Of a stretch of DNA of 64,000 nucleotides, positions 1 to 11,600 are shown piece after piece. The notes beneath the pieces were generated by a model. The model worked only from the letters and a program-made list of their open reading frames with translations, had not been told where the DNA came from and searched no databases. Source of the stretch: Streptomyces iranensis (GTDB lineage Bacteria > Actinomycetota > Actinomycetes > Streptomycetales > Streptomycetaceae); NCBI RefSeq assembly GCF_017874715.1, contig NZ_JAGGLR010000014.1, forward strand, positions 1-64,000. Reading direction: 5' to 3'. The position numbers and the translations under genes are program-made. Within the stretch, counting starts at the first letter, position 1. Every line of letters begins with the position of its first letter.

Positions 1-1445
1 GCCACATCCGGCCGCTCCACCACATGCGACCGCAAACGAGCAGCCTGACCACACAACGACCCCGACCCACGAGCCGACAACACAAACGGCAACACAAACG
101 GCAACACCGCGGGTGACCGCCCGGAGTCCGCCTCACCGGTCTCAGGTTTCCGGCCCGAGGCGATCGGGCCGGATGGCGCATCACTGATGACCAGGTGACA
201 GTTCGTGCCACCCATTCCGAAGGAACTGACGCCGGCAATCAACGGGCGATCGGGCGCTTCCCACGGACCGAGGCTCTGCTGAACTCGAAGATTGAGCTCG
301 TCCAGCGCGATATCCGGGTTCGCCAGCTCGAAGTTGAGACTGGCAGGGAGTTCGCGGTGGCGAATCGACATCGCCACCTTGATCAGGCCGGCGATCCCCG
401 CGGCCGCCCCCAGATGCCCCACATTCGTTTTGACCGATCCGACGAGCAGCGGTTGCGTTCGCGGGCGGGCAGAGCCCACGGCAGCGCCGAGGGCGGACGC
501 TTCTACAGGGTCACCGGCGGGCGTCCCCGTTCCGTGCAGCTCCACGTATTGAAGTTCCGTGGCGCTGATTCGAGCGCGCTCATGAGCCCGGCGTAGGACG
601 TCTCGTTGTGCGACCTCATTGGGCTGGGTCAGGGCGCGACCGCTGCCGCCATGATTTACCGCGCTCCCGAGAATCACGCATTGCACGGTGTCACCATCGG
701 CGAGGGCGCTGTCGAGCCTCTTGAGCACCACCAGACCGCCACCTTCGCCTGGCACATAACCATTCGCGCGAGCGTCGAAGGTGTAGCAACGACCGTCGGG
801 TGACAGTGGCCCCCAACGGTCTGCGATGTCCAAGGACTCCGGCAGCAGATTGAGCTGCACACCGCCCGCGACAACGAGGTCCGACTCACCGGTGAGCAGA
901 CTCTGGCAGGCCATATGGACGGCGACCAGCGATGACGATTGACCGCTGTCGATGCTCACACTGGGCCCATGTACATCCAGGAAGTGAGAAAGTCGGTTGG
1001 CAATGACCGCACGTTCGATGCCGGGGTAGGTGTGCTGCGACGCTGCGGTAGCACCGTTTCGGTGTACAAGATGAGCGTAGTCGTCGGCGAAGGCACCCAC
1101 GAAGACACCGAGCCGGCCGCCGCGAATGCTGTCCGGCACGATCCCCGCGTCCTCTAGCGCCTCCCACCCCAGCTCCAATACGAGTCGCTGCTGTGGATCG
1201 GCGGACGCCGCCTCTCGGGCGGAGATACCGAAAAACTCGGCGTCGAACTCGTCGACGGCGTCGAGAAATCCACCCCATGGGGGCGCGACTGTCCCATCCG
1301 AGGCACCACGTCCAGGCGGGCCATCGGTGATCGCATGACGTCCCGCGGCCAGAAGTCGCCACAGTTGCTGAGGCCCGTCAGCGCCGGGGAAACGGCACGA
1401 CATACCAACCACCGCAACGTCGCCACTTTGGGCCCGGACATCCAC
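1..1445 (-). CDS. Type I PKS loading protein with KSQ domain, 3' part beyond left edge
   Basis: The minus strand is open from position 1445 to the left edge (481 codons) and encodes a ketosynthase that starts almost at the N-terminus, with no docking helix. The active-site segment reads DSGQSSSL instead of DTACSSSL, so the nucleophilic Cys is Gln; the two catalytic His motifs (ELHGTGT and KTNVGH) are intact. This is the KSQ arrangement known from decarboxylating loading modules, which turn malonyl- or methylmalonyl-ACP into the acetyl or propionyl starter. An AT and ACP are expected beyond the window; the KS-AT linker is just reached (VLPFVLSARG near position 60). The GTG at 1445 was chosen because AAGGGG lies nine bases upstream; an in-frame stop lies at 1497-1499. 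A 12-bp tandem duplication near 80-105 repeats LPFV in the linker. It probably feeds the divergent PKS genes. Confidence 0.88.
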   Translation of the reverse strand, partial: MDVRAQSGDVAVVGMSCRFPGADGPQQLWRLLAAGRHAITDGPPGRGASDGTVAPPWGGFLDAVDEFDAEFFGISAREAASADPQQRLVLELGWEALEDAGIVPDSIRGGRLGVFVGAFADDYAHLVHRNGATAASQHTYPGIERAVIANRLSHFLDVHGPSVSIDSGQSSSLVAVHMACQSLLTGESDLVVAGGVQLNLLPESLDIADRWGPLSPDGRCYTFDARANGYVPGEGGGLVVLKRLDSALADGDTVQCVILGSAVNHGGSGRALTQPNEVAQRDVLRRAHERARISATELQYVELHGTGTPAGDPVEASALGAAVGSARPRTQPLLVGSVKTNVGHLGAAAGIAGLIKVAMSIRHRELPASLNFELANPDIALDELNLRVQQSLGPWEAPDRPLIAGVSSFGMGGTNCHLVISDAPSGPIASGRKPETGEADSGRSPAVLPFVLPFVLSARGSGSLCGQAARLRSHVVERPDV

Positions 1446-1713
1446 CTGGATCGTCCCCTTCCGCGTTAGCAAATTGCGTCTTCTGGGCCACGGCAGCTAG
1501 TGCCAGAAAATCAAGTTGAAGTTGCCAGAGGCCCGCCGGTGCGAGGGTCTGACACAACTAACACGCCGTGATTCCCATCGGCTGGGCCGCTACTGCGTCG
1601 AGTACCTCACGCAATTCGGCGACGGCGAGGCCCAGCTGCACAACCACCGTCGAGTACCGGATACGTCATGCCCCGCATCCAGGTGCACAGTGCAGGCGAC
1701 GAACTCTCGAACC

Positions 1714-2271
1714 CTATCGGCCGGTTTGTTGCGTAGCCATTCCAGTTTCCTGGGACCGAGGGAAGTCCCATCTCGTCGCGGACTCCCATCCGGCAATACC
1801 CGCCCAGCCGTAGACCCGCTCGGGAGTCAGCCGAAACACCGGCGCGCTCTGGCCGAAACGCGTGTGGACACGATCCTCACTGATCGAGAGTTCCCAGTCG
1901 TACTTCACCCCTACGCCTTCGGCGAGCACGCTGATGTCGTCGACCCCGATCACTCGGGAGCAACTGCCCTCGACCATCACCACGTCTTCGCCGACCTGCA
2001 AATTCACAGAGGCCCGCGGGTTGACCTCCAGGAATCCACCGCAGCGGTTCTGGCTCGAGAACCAGAAATTGTCCTGCCGCCAGATACCCCACAGGGGCCT
2101 GCTGTGCGGGTCACCGTCCGGGCTGGTGGTGACCAGCCAGTACGTGGGCGCCGATTCGAGCAAATTCTCCGCCCAGCTCCATGGTTTTGTCGGCCCCGGC
2201 GCGGTTTGATTGAATATGAATGCCGACGTCCCCGTCGGCTCCTGTGTGTTCTTCAACACCTCGGCAGTCAT
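1714..2271 (-). CDS. Pyridoxamine 5'-phosphate oxidase-type (PPOX) flavin split-barrel protein
   Basis: A 185-residue protein of the PPOX-like FMN/F420-binding split-barrel superfamily. The pattern is characteristic: an N-terminal beta strand TYWLVTTSPDGDPHSRPLWG, then FWFSSQ, a short strand with VNPRASVNLQVGED, and a basic-aromatic C-terminal half (RVYGWAG, TRWDF). The ATG at 2271 is preceded by GAAGGGA at good spacing; the reading frame stays open 34 codons further upstream but that part has no such signal. It lies 268 bp upstream of the KSQ loading gene on the same strand, and divergent from the large PKS gene, so it is probably part of the cluster. Members of this superfamily reduce or oxidise small molecules with FMN or F420, or bind haem. 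Which of these applies here cannot be read from the sequence. Confidence 0.75.
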   Translation of the reverse strand: MTAEVLKNTQEPTGTSAFIFNQTAPGPTKPWSWAENLLESAPTYWLVTTSPDGDPHSRPLWGIWRQDNFWFSSQNRCGGFLEVNPRASVNLQVGEDVVMVEGSCSRVIGVDDISVLAEGVGVKYDWELSISEDRVHTRFGQSAPVFRLTPERVYGWAGIAGWESATRWDFPRSQETGMATQQTGR

Positions 2272-2654
2272 GTTGCCGTCCCTTCGCTCGTCTGCTGTGG
2301 GCGACCAGCGAGACGTACCCGTCCAGCTTTCGCGGTCCATGCTTCCAGCGCGACTGCGACACCGACACCCCACAAAGATCGCGCGGCTGAGGTCGTTCCA
2401 CTGGCATGGCGACTAGGGGAGTTAGGGGGTGCCCGCGCTGACGTCGTCAGACCATGGTTGTTCACGCGACCGGCCAGGGGCAGTTTTGATCGTGCCCCAC
2501 CCAAGCCTTCCTTCGGCGCAAGCCTTTCGCCGGGCTGTCGGCCTCAGCAGACGCCTGCCATGTGTCCAGGGCACGTCACGTCCGGGGTACGTCGGGCCCC
2601 ACTCCGGGGTCCCCCGGACCACTGGAACAGATAGAGACAGATGGGGTTGCTCCT
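2272..2654. promoter_or_regulatory. Divergent intergenic region between PPOX gene and PKS gene
   Basis: 383 bp separate the starts of the two divergent transcription units, so promoters for both the loading/PPOX side and the large PKS operon should lie here. I see the ribosome binding sites (GAAGGGA for the minus-strand gene, a weak GGGG for the PKS) but no convincing -35/-10 pair, palindrome or repeat. Short open frames cross it on both strands but lack coding character. Confidence 0.4.
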
Positions 2655-5600
2655 ATGGAGAACGAGGACAAGCTTCGCCAGTATCTCAAGTTGGTCACGA
2701 GCGACCTCTACCAGGCTCGCAAGAAGATCACTGAGATGGAGGCGCAGAACACTGAGCCGATCGCCATCGTCTCGATGGCCTGCCGTTTGCCCGGCGACGT
2801 CTGGTCGCCGGAGGACCTCTGGGAGCTGGTCGCAGGCGGAACCGACGCGATCGGCGACTCGCCGACCGACCGGGGCTGGGACATGGACAGCATCTACGAC
2901 CCGGAGCCCGGCAAGCCCGGCAAGACGTACACCCGCGAGGGCGGCTTCATGTCCGGCCTGGCCGACTTCGATGCGGGCTTCTTTGGCATCTCCCCACGCG
3001 AAGCCCTGGCCATGGACCCGCAGCAGCGAATCGTCCTCGAGGCCGCGTGGGAGTCGTTCGAACGTGCCGGCATCGACCCGGAGACCCTCCGCGGCACCAA
3101 GACAGGCGTGTTCATCGGCTCGAACACCCATGACTACGTGCCGTTGACCGTCACCGCGCCCCGCGAGGTCGACGGCTATCTGCTGCTGGGCAACGCGCCC
3201 AGTGTGCTCTCTGGTCGCGTCGCGTACGTGTTCGGCTTCGAGGGCCCCGCTGTCACCGTCGACACCGCCTGTTCCTCTTCGTTGGTCGCGCTGGACTATG
3301 CCGTTCGGGCCTTGCGCCGCGGCGAGTCCACGATGGCCCTGGTCGGCGGCGTCGCGTCGATGTGCTCGCCACTTGTCATGGTCGACTTCAGTCGACAGCG
3401 TGGGATCGCGCCCAACGGCCGGTGCAAGGCGTACGCGGAAACCGCGGACGGCACCGGCTGGTCGGAGGGGGTCAGCCTGATCCTGCTCGAGCGGCTCTCC
3501 GACGCGCAGGCCAACGGCCACCCGGTGCTTGCCGTCATCCGTGGTTCAGCGATCAACCAGGACGGCGCCTCCAATGGCCTGACTGCTCCTAACGGCCCCG
3601 CCCAACAACGGGTCATCCAGGCGGCGCTGACCGACGGCCAGGTTCCGATGGAGCAGGTCGACCTGCTCGAGGGGCACGGCACCGGCACCCGGCTGGGCGA
3701 CCCGATCGAGGCACAGGCCCTTCTCGCCACCTACGGTCGCAAGAAGACGGACGGCGAGCCACTGTGGCTGGGCTCGCTCAAGTCGAACGTGGGTCACACC
3801 CAGGCGGCCGCAGGCGTCGCCGGCGTGATCAAGGCAGTGATGGCCATTCGCCATGGCGTCCTCCCCAAGACGCTGCACGTGGATGAGCCGACGCACGAAG
3901 TGGACTGGTCGGCCGGTGGGGTCAAGGTGTTGACCGAGCACCGCCCCTGGCCGGAGAACGAGTGGCCGCGCCGGGCAGGTGTGTCGTCGTTCGGCATGAG
4001 CGGTACCAACGCGCACGTCATCCTCGAGCAGGCGCCCGCGCTGGAGGCGGTCGAGGCCGAGTTGGTGAGCGCACAGCCGACCGCCTTGCCTTTCCTGCTC
4101 TCCGCCCGTACTCCGCAGGCCCTGGCCGGTCAGGCGACGCGGCTCCGTGACTGGCTCGCCGACGAGGACGTCGCCCTGCTCGACGTGGCAAAGTCGCTCG
4201 CGCTGCACCGCGTAACGTTCGAGCATCGCGCCGCCGTGGTCGCGGGCGACAAGGAGGAACTGCTCGCCCAGCTCGACCTGCTGGCCGGCGGCGGCAGCGG
4301 TGCTACGGCGGTCGTCGGCACCGAGTGCCGCGGTCTTACCGCGGTGATGTTCCCTGGACAAGGCCCGCAGCGCATCGGCATGGGCGCCCAGCTCGCGGCC
4401 GCGTTCCCCGTCTTCGCTACGGCGTACTCGGAGGTGCTGGGGTGGCTTGACCCCGAGCTGCCGCAGATCATAGCCGGGGGCGGCCCGACGTTGGATCGGC
4501 CCGAGTACGCGCATCCCGCGCTGTTCGCGATCGAGGTGGCGCTCTACCGCCTGGTCGAGTCGTGGGGTCTGCGGCCCGACTATCTGCTCGGTCAGTCCTG
4601 CGGGGACATCGCGGCGGCGCACATCGCGGGTGTGCTGTCGCTCGAGGACGCGGCCACCATGGTCACCGCGCGGGCACGGCTGATCCAGACCACGCCCGCC
4701 GGCGTGATGGCCACGGTCGCCGCCGGCGCCGACGTGGTGGAGCCGGTCATCGCCGACATCGAGGGCGTCTCGCTCGCCGGTATCAGCAGCCCGAGCGCGG
4801 TCACCCTCTCGGGGCTGGAGGGCCCGATCGAGGCGGCTGTGGCGCGACTGTCCGAGCTCGGGTACTCGACCCGTACGCTGCGGGTTGGCGTCGCGGGCCA
4901 CTCCGCCACGATGGAGCCGATCCAGGCTCAGTTCCGGGCCGTGGTGGAGACCTTGACCTATTCGGCCCCGACCATCCCCATGGTGGTGCCCGCCGAGGAG
5001 CTGTGCACCCCTGAGTTCTGGGTGCGGCAGATGCGCGACACGGTGGACCTCGTCGGCGGCGTGGCTCGGCTGCGCGAGCGCGGCGTCACCCGATTCATCG
5101 AACTGTCGCCCGCCGCGTCGATGACCAGCCATGTACGCGAATGCTACGGCGACGAGTCGGTGGTGGTCACGCCGTCCCTCCGCACTCGGCGCGACGAAGT
5201 GGAATGCGTCGCCGTGGCGATGGCCACCCTGCACACCGCCGGCGTTGGGGTGGACTGGGCAGCCTTCTTCGCCGGCACCGGCGCGCAACGCGTCGACCTG
5301 CCCACCTACGCGTTCGAGCACGAACGCTTCTGGCTCGAGACCAGCCACGTCGGAGGGCACGACCTCAGCTCGATCGGCCTGCGCTCGGTGGACGCCCCGC
5401 TACTGGGTGCCGGCGTCTCACTCGCCAACGACGGCGGCTTCCTGTGCACCGGCCGGCTGTCGCTCTCCACCCAGCCCTGGCTTGCCGACCACGCCCTGTT
5501 CGACCGCATCCTGCTGCCCAGCACCGCATTCGTCGAGTTCGCGCTGCGCGCGGCGGACCAGGTCGGCTGTGAGCTGGTCGAGGACCTGACCATCGAGGCC

Positions 5601-8600
5601 CCGCTGCTGCTGGAGCGCGGCGGCGTGGCGCTGCAGATCGTGGTCGGCGAGCCGGAGGAGTCCACCGGCCGACGGTCGATCACCATCTGGTCGCAGCAGC
5701 AGGACCCGGACTCACCCGACACCGACGCAGCCTGGACACGGCACGCCAGCGGCTTTGTCTCAGGGACCGCTGGGGTGAGCCGCGACGACCCTGAGATGGC
5801 CGAGTGGCCACCCGCCGGTGTCGAGGAAGTCGAGCTCAGTGATCTTTACGAGACCTTCGCCGCGGCTGGGTACGGCTACGGGCCGGTGTTCCGCGGCCTG
5901 AAGGCCGCCTGGCTGCGTGACGGGGAAGTCTTCGCCGAGGTGGCTCTGCCCGAGCACGTGGGCGACGCCGGCGCGTACGGCATGCACCCTGCCCTGCTGG
6001 ACGCCGCTCTGCACGCGATCGCGGTTACCGGCACCACCCAGGGCGTCATCCCATTCGTGTGGGCGGGCGTCCGGCTGTACGCCGTCGGTGCTTCCGCGCT
6101 GCGCGTACGACTGACTCCTGTGGGGACCGACACAGTAGCGCTGCTGGTCGCCGACGGAACCGGCCGCTCGGTACTGTCCGTCGACTCGCTGACCCTGCGG
6201 TCCGCCACCGCGAAGCAGATCGCCGAGAGTGCCCCCCAGGCCCACGACTCCCTCTACGAGATCGAGTGGATCTCCGCGGGTGAGGTCGAGGCCTCGTCGC
6301 CCACCGGCTGGGCGAACCTGGGCGGCGGAGCGCCCGCGATAGGCACGGCGTATGACGGCTTCGCCGCGCTGCGGGCCGCCCTCGACGCCGGGGCCGAGAT
6401 GCCCACTCTGGTGCTGGCCGCTCCCGGTCACGACCACAACCACGACGTAGCCGCGAACGTGCACTCAGGTGTCAACCAGATGCTCGAGCTGGTGCGCCAC
6501 TGGCTGGCCGACGAACGGCTGGCCACCTCACGGCTGGTCCTGGTCACCCGTGGCGCGTTGGCCACGTACGACGGTGAGCACGTCCGTGACCTGATCGGCG
6601 CGGCCCTGCACGGCCTGTTCCGCTCGGCGCGTGCCGAGAACCCAGGCCGGCTCGTCCAGGTTGACCTCGCGCCCGGCGAGCCCGACTCGGCCGTGGTGGC
6701 GGCGCTCGGCGCCGGGGAGGACGAGATCGCTGTACGCGCGGGCACGATCCTGGTGCCGCGCCTGGTCAAGGTCTCCTCCTCGACGACTCTCGCCGTGCCG
6801 GCGGAGTCGGCTGCCTGGCGCCTGTCTGCCCCCCACCCCGGCACTTTCGACGGGCTCGCCTTGGTCGAGTCACCGGAGGCGGTCGCCCCCTTGGCCGAGG
6901 GTGGGGTGCGGGTGGCCGTCCGAGCCGCCGGCCTGAACTTCCGGGACGTCATGTCCACCCTTGGACTGGTCCGCGGTCAAGAAGTGCTCGGCGGCGAGGC
7001 GGCCGGCGTGGTGACCGAGGTCGGCCCAGGAGTCGTCGGTCTCAAGCCCGGGGACCGGGTGATGGGCCTGTTCTTCGGGCCGTTCGGGCCCGTGGCCGTA
7101 GCCGACCATCGGATGGTGGTACCGATCCCGGACGGGTGGTCGTACCTGCAGGCCGCGACAGTCCCGATCACCTACTTGACCGCGTACTTCGGGCTCGTCG
7201 ACGTGGCCGACCTGCAACCCGGCGAGTCTGTGCTCATCCACGCCGCCGCCGGTGGCGTCGGTATAGCGGCCGTGCAGCTGGCTGCCCATCTGGGCGCCGA
7301 GATCTTCGCCACCGCCAGCCCCGCCAAATGGGCGGCCGTTCGCGAGCTCGGCATCCGCCGCGAACGCATCTCCAACTCCCGCACCGCACAGTTCGAATCC
7401 GATCTGCTCGACGCCACCGACGGCCGCGGCGTCGACGTGGTCCTCAACTCGCTCACCAACGAGCTCGTGGATGCCTCGCTACGACTGCTGCCGCGCGGCG
7501 GCCGGTTCGTCGAGATGGGCAAGACCGACATCCGCGACGCCGACTGGGCGGCCGACACGTTCCCCGGTGTGCGCTATCAGGCTTTCGACCTGCTCGGGGT
7601 GGCGCCGGAACGGGTGCACGAGATGTTGGTCGAGCTGCTGGAACTGTTCGACCGTGACGCTCTGACCCTGCCGCCGACAACCACCTGGGACGTCCGCCGG
7701 GCTCCGGATGCGTTGAGGTTCCTCAGCCAGGCTCGGCAGATCGGCAAGATCGCCCTGACCATCCCGGTGCCCACTGATCCAGCCGGGACCGTGCTTCTGA
7801 CCGGCGCCTCCGGCACACTGGGCGGCCTGGTCGCCCGGCACTTGGTCGCCGAGCACGGCGTACGCAACCTCGTGCTGGCCAGCCGGCGCGGCCCGGATGC
7901 GCCCGGCGCCACCGAGTTCGCCACTGAGCTGACCGAGCTCGGCGCCTCGGTGACGACTGTTGCCTGTGACGTCTCCAACCGCGAATCGCTGCTTGGGGTG
8001 CTGGCCGCGATCCCCGCCGAACATCCGCTGACCGCGGTTGTGCACATCGCGGGCGTCAGCGACGACGGCGTCATCGGCTCGCTGACGACCGAGCAGGTCG
8101 ACAATGTGTTGCGTCCCAAGGTGGACGCCGGTTGGCTCCTTCACGAGCTGACCAAGGACCTCGACCTCTCTGCCTTCGTGCTGTTCTCCTCTGCCGTCGG
8201 GGCATTCGGCGCGCCGGGCCAGGCCAATTACGCCGCCGCCAATGCGTTCCTGGACGCTCTTGCCCGACACCGCCGCGCGTTGGGGCTGCCCGCCGTCTCG
8301 CTCGACTGGGGTCTCTGGGCCGCCGCGAGCCACATGACGACCTCCCTGCAGGAGGCCGACTGGGAACGGATGGCACGCGCCGGTATCAAGGCGATATCTG
8401 ACGAGGAAGGTCTGGCCCTCTTCGACGCGGCCCTCACCGTCGGCGCCCCGGTGGTGCTACCGGTCCGGCTCAACCTGGCCGCGTTCCGCGGCGAGGTGCC
8501 GCCCCTGCTGCGCAATCAGGTCTCCGGGCGGGTGCGACGTACCGTCGTCGCGAGTGGCGGCGATGCCAGCTCGTGGACCCGCCGTCTGCTTGCCCGGACG

Positions 8601-11600
8601 CCGGCCGCCCGGCATCGGATTGTGCTGGATGCTGTCGCCGCCGAGACCGCGGCCGTGCTCGGGCACACGTCGGCGTCGAGTCTCTCGCCGGACCGGACCT
8701 TCAAGGACATCGGCTTTGATTCGCTGGCCTCGGTGGAGCTCCGAAATCGGATCACCGCGTTCACCGGCCTGCGGCTGCCGGCAACGGTGGTCTTCGACTA
8801 TTCGGACCTCACTTCGCTGGCCGAATACGTGCTTGGCGAGGTGGTCGGCGCCAGCTCCTCCGCGCCGGCGGCACCCGCGATCGTCACGGCGGACACCGGC
8901 GGCGACGCGGTCGCCATCGTCGGCATGGCGTGCCGCTACGGCGGCGGGGTCGACTCGCCGGAGGCGTTGTGGGCGATGGTCGAGGAGGGCCGGGACGCCG
9001 CCACGGAGTTCCCGTCCGACCGCGGCTGGAACCTGGCCGAGCTCTTCGATCCCGAGCCCGGCCGGTTGGGCACGACCAACGCCCGAGCGGCCGGCTTCCT
9101 GTCCGGGGCAACTGAATTCGATCCCGAGTTCTTCGGCATTTCACCACGTGAAGCCACCGCGATGGACCCGCAGCAGCGGCTGTTGCTCGAGTCGGCGTGG
9201 GAGGCGTTCGAACGTGCTGGTATCGACCCGTCGGCGCTGCGCGGCACGAAGACCGGCGTGTTCGTCGGCCTCAGCGCCCACGACTACAGCAACTTGCTCG
9301 CGCGCGAATCGCGCGGTCTGGACGGCCACCTGCTGACCGGTACGGCGGCCAGCGTGGCCTCGGGCCGCATTTCCTACGAGTTCGGTCTGGAGGGATCCGC
9401 GGTCACGGTCGACACCGCCTGCTCGTCCTCGCTGACCACGGTGCACATGGCGGCGCAGGCGCTGCGGACCGGTGAGTGCAACCTCGCGCTGGCCGGCGGT
9501 GTGGCCGTGATGTCCACACCGGTGGTGTTCCAGGAGTTCGCGCTGCAGGGCGGCCTCTCCCCGGACGGCCGCTGCCGGGCGTTCGGCGCGGACGCGGACG
9601 GCACCGGCTGGGCTGAGGGCGTCGGACTGCTCGTGCTGGAGCGCTTGTCGGACGCCCGCCGCAACGGCCACCAGGTCCTCGCGGTGGTCAAGGGCTCCGC
9701 GGTGAACCAGGACGGCGCCTCCAACGGGTTGACTGCGCCCAACGGCCGCTCGCAACAGCGTGTGATCCGAGAGGCGCTGGCCAATGCCGGCGTCTCAGCT
9801 GCCGATGTGGACGTCGTGGAGGGACACGGCACCGGCACCAAGCTCGGCGACCCGATCGAGGTGCAGGCACTACTGGCGACGTACGGGCCAGAGCACACCG
9901 AGGAAAGCCCGCTCTGGCTTGGCTCCTTGAAATCGAATCTGGGCCACGCGCAGGCGGCGGCCGGCGTGGCCGGGGTGATCAAGATGGTCCAAGCGCTGCG
10001 ACATGGCCTACTGCCCCGGACATTGAACGCCGACGAGCCCACCCCGCACGTGGACTGGTCGGACGGCGCGGTGAAGCTGCTGACCGCGGCACGGCAGTGG
10101 CCGATGCGCAACCAGCCCCGGCGCGGCGCCGTCTCCGCGTTCGGAATCAGCGGCACCAACGTGCACGTGGTGCTGGAGCAGGCACCGGAGCTCGAACAGC
10201 CGCCCGCTCCGCCCGCGCCCGATCGGATGCTCGCGCAATCCGTCAAGCCGTTCGTCATCTCAGCACGCGGCGCGGCGGCGCTGCGGGGTCAGGCAGCCAG
10301 GCTCAGCGCCTACCTTGCCGAGCACTCGGAGGTGGACCTCGACGCGCTCGGCCGCTCGCTCAGCGGTCGAGCCACAATGGAGCATCGCGCCGTGGTGCTC
10401 GCCGAGGACATGGGCACGCTGACCGCGGGGCTCACGGCGATCGCCGCCGACACGGCGGAGTCGAACGCGGACGTCGTGCTGGGCAACGGCGGTGACGTGG
10501 ACCGGCCGGTCTTCGTCTTCGCAGGTCAGGGTGGCCAGTGGCGTGGTATGGCCGTCGACCTGTGGAGTACCAGCCCGCTGTTCGCCGCGGCCATGACCGA
10601 GTGCGACGCTGCGCTGGCCCCGCACGTCGACTGGAACGGCGCCACCCTGTTGGACGTCCTCACCGGCACTCCGGGCGCGCCGAGCCTGGACCGGGTGGAC
10701 GCGGTGCAGCCCGCGCTGTTCGCGGTGATGGTGTCACTGGCCCGGCTGTGGCGGTCGCTCGGGGTCGAGCCGGCCGCGGTGGTCGGTCACTCCCAGGGCG
10801 AGATCGCGGCGGCCGTGGTGGCCGGTGTCCTCACTCTCGCCGACGGCGCCCACATCGCCGGGTTGCGCTCGCGCTTGATCGCCGGCCTGACCGAGCGCGG
10901 CGGCATGGGCTGGATCGGCCTGCCGGTCGCCCAGGTCCAGGAACGGCTCGCCGACTACTCGGGGCTCGGTGTCGCCGCGGTCAATGGGCCGCGGTCGGTG
11001 GTCATCTCCGGCCCCGCCGACGAACTGCAGAGCATATGCGCAGCGCTCGCGGCCGAGGAGGTCCCGGTGCGCAAGCTCCTGGTCGATTACGCGTCGCACT
11101 CGCACGGGGTGGAGGAGCTCCAGGCCGAACTCATCGACGCGCTGGCCGGCGTCGCGCCTTCTGAGGCAGAAGTGCCGTTCTACTCCACGGTCACCGGCGA
11201 GCGGGTCGACGGCGTCGAGCTGAACGCCGACTACTGGTACCGCAATCTCCGAGAGACGGTGCGGTTCAGCGCAGCCGTCGAGGCCCTCCTCGACGACGAG
11301 CACAGCTGCTTCGTGGAGCTCAGCGCGCACCCGGCGCTCGTCGACGCGGTCGAGGCGGTTGCCCAGGCCCGAAGCGCCGATGTCACCGCGTTGTGGTCGT
11401 TGCGGCGGGACGGCGGTGACGTCGAGTTCACCCGCTCGCTGGCCCAGGCCTTCGTGCACGGGGCATCGGTACGCTGGGGGACGGCGTTTCCCCCCGGCGC
11501 GCGAATCGACCTGCCCACGTACGCGTTCCAACACCGCCGGTTGTGGGTCGAGGCCGCCGGCGCGACGACCGCGAGCGCCGCCGACCTCGGGCTGATGTCC

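Noticed and set aside
674..1441. Three overlapping minus-strand frames and several plus-strand frames in the first 1.4 kb.
   Set aside because: All are shifted or antisense shadows of the KSQ ketosynthase, which is itself open to the left edge.
3546..5360. 604-codon minus-strand frame opposite the first AT domain.
   Set aside because: Antisense to clear PKS domains, composition without any family features.
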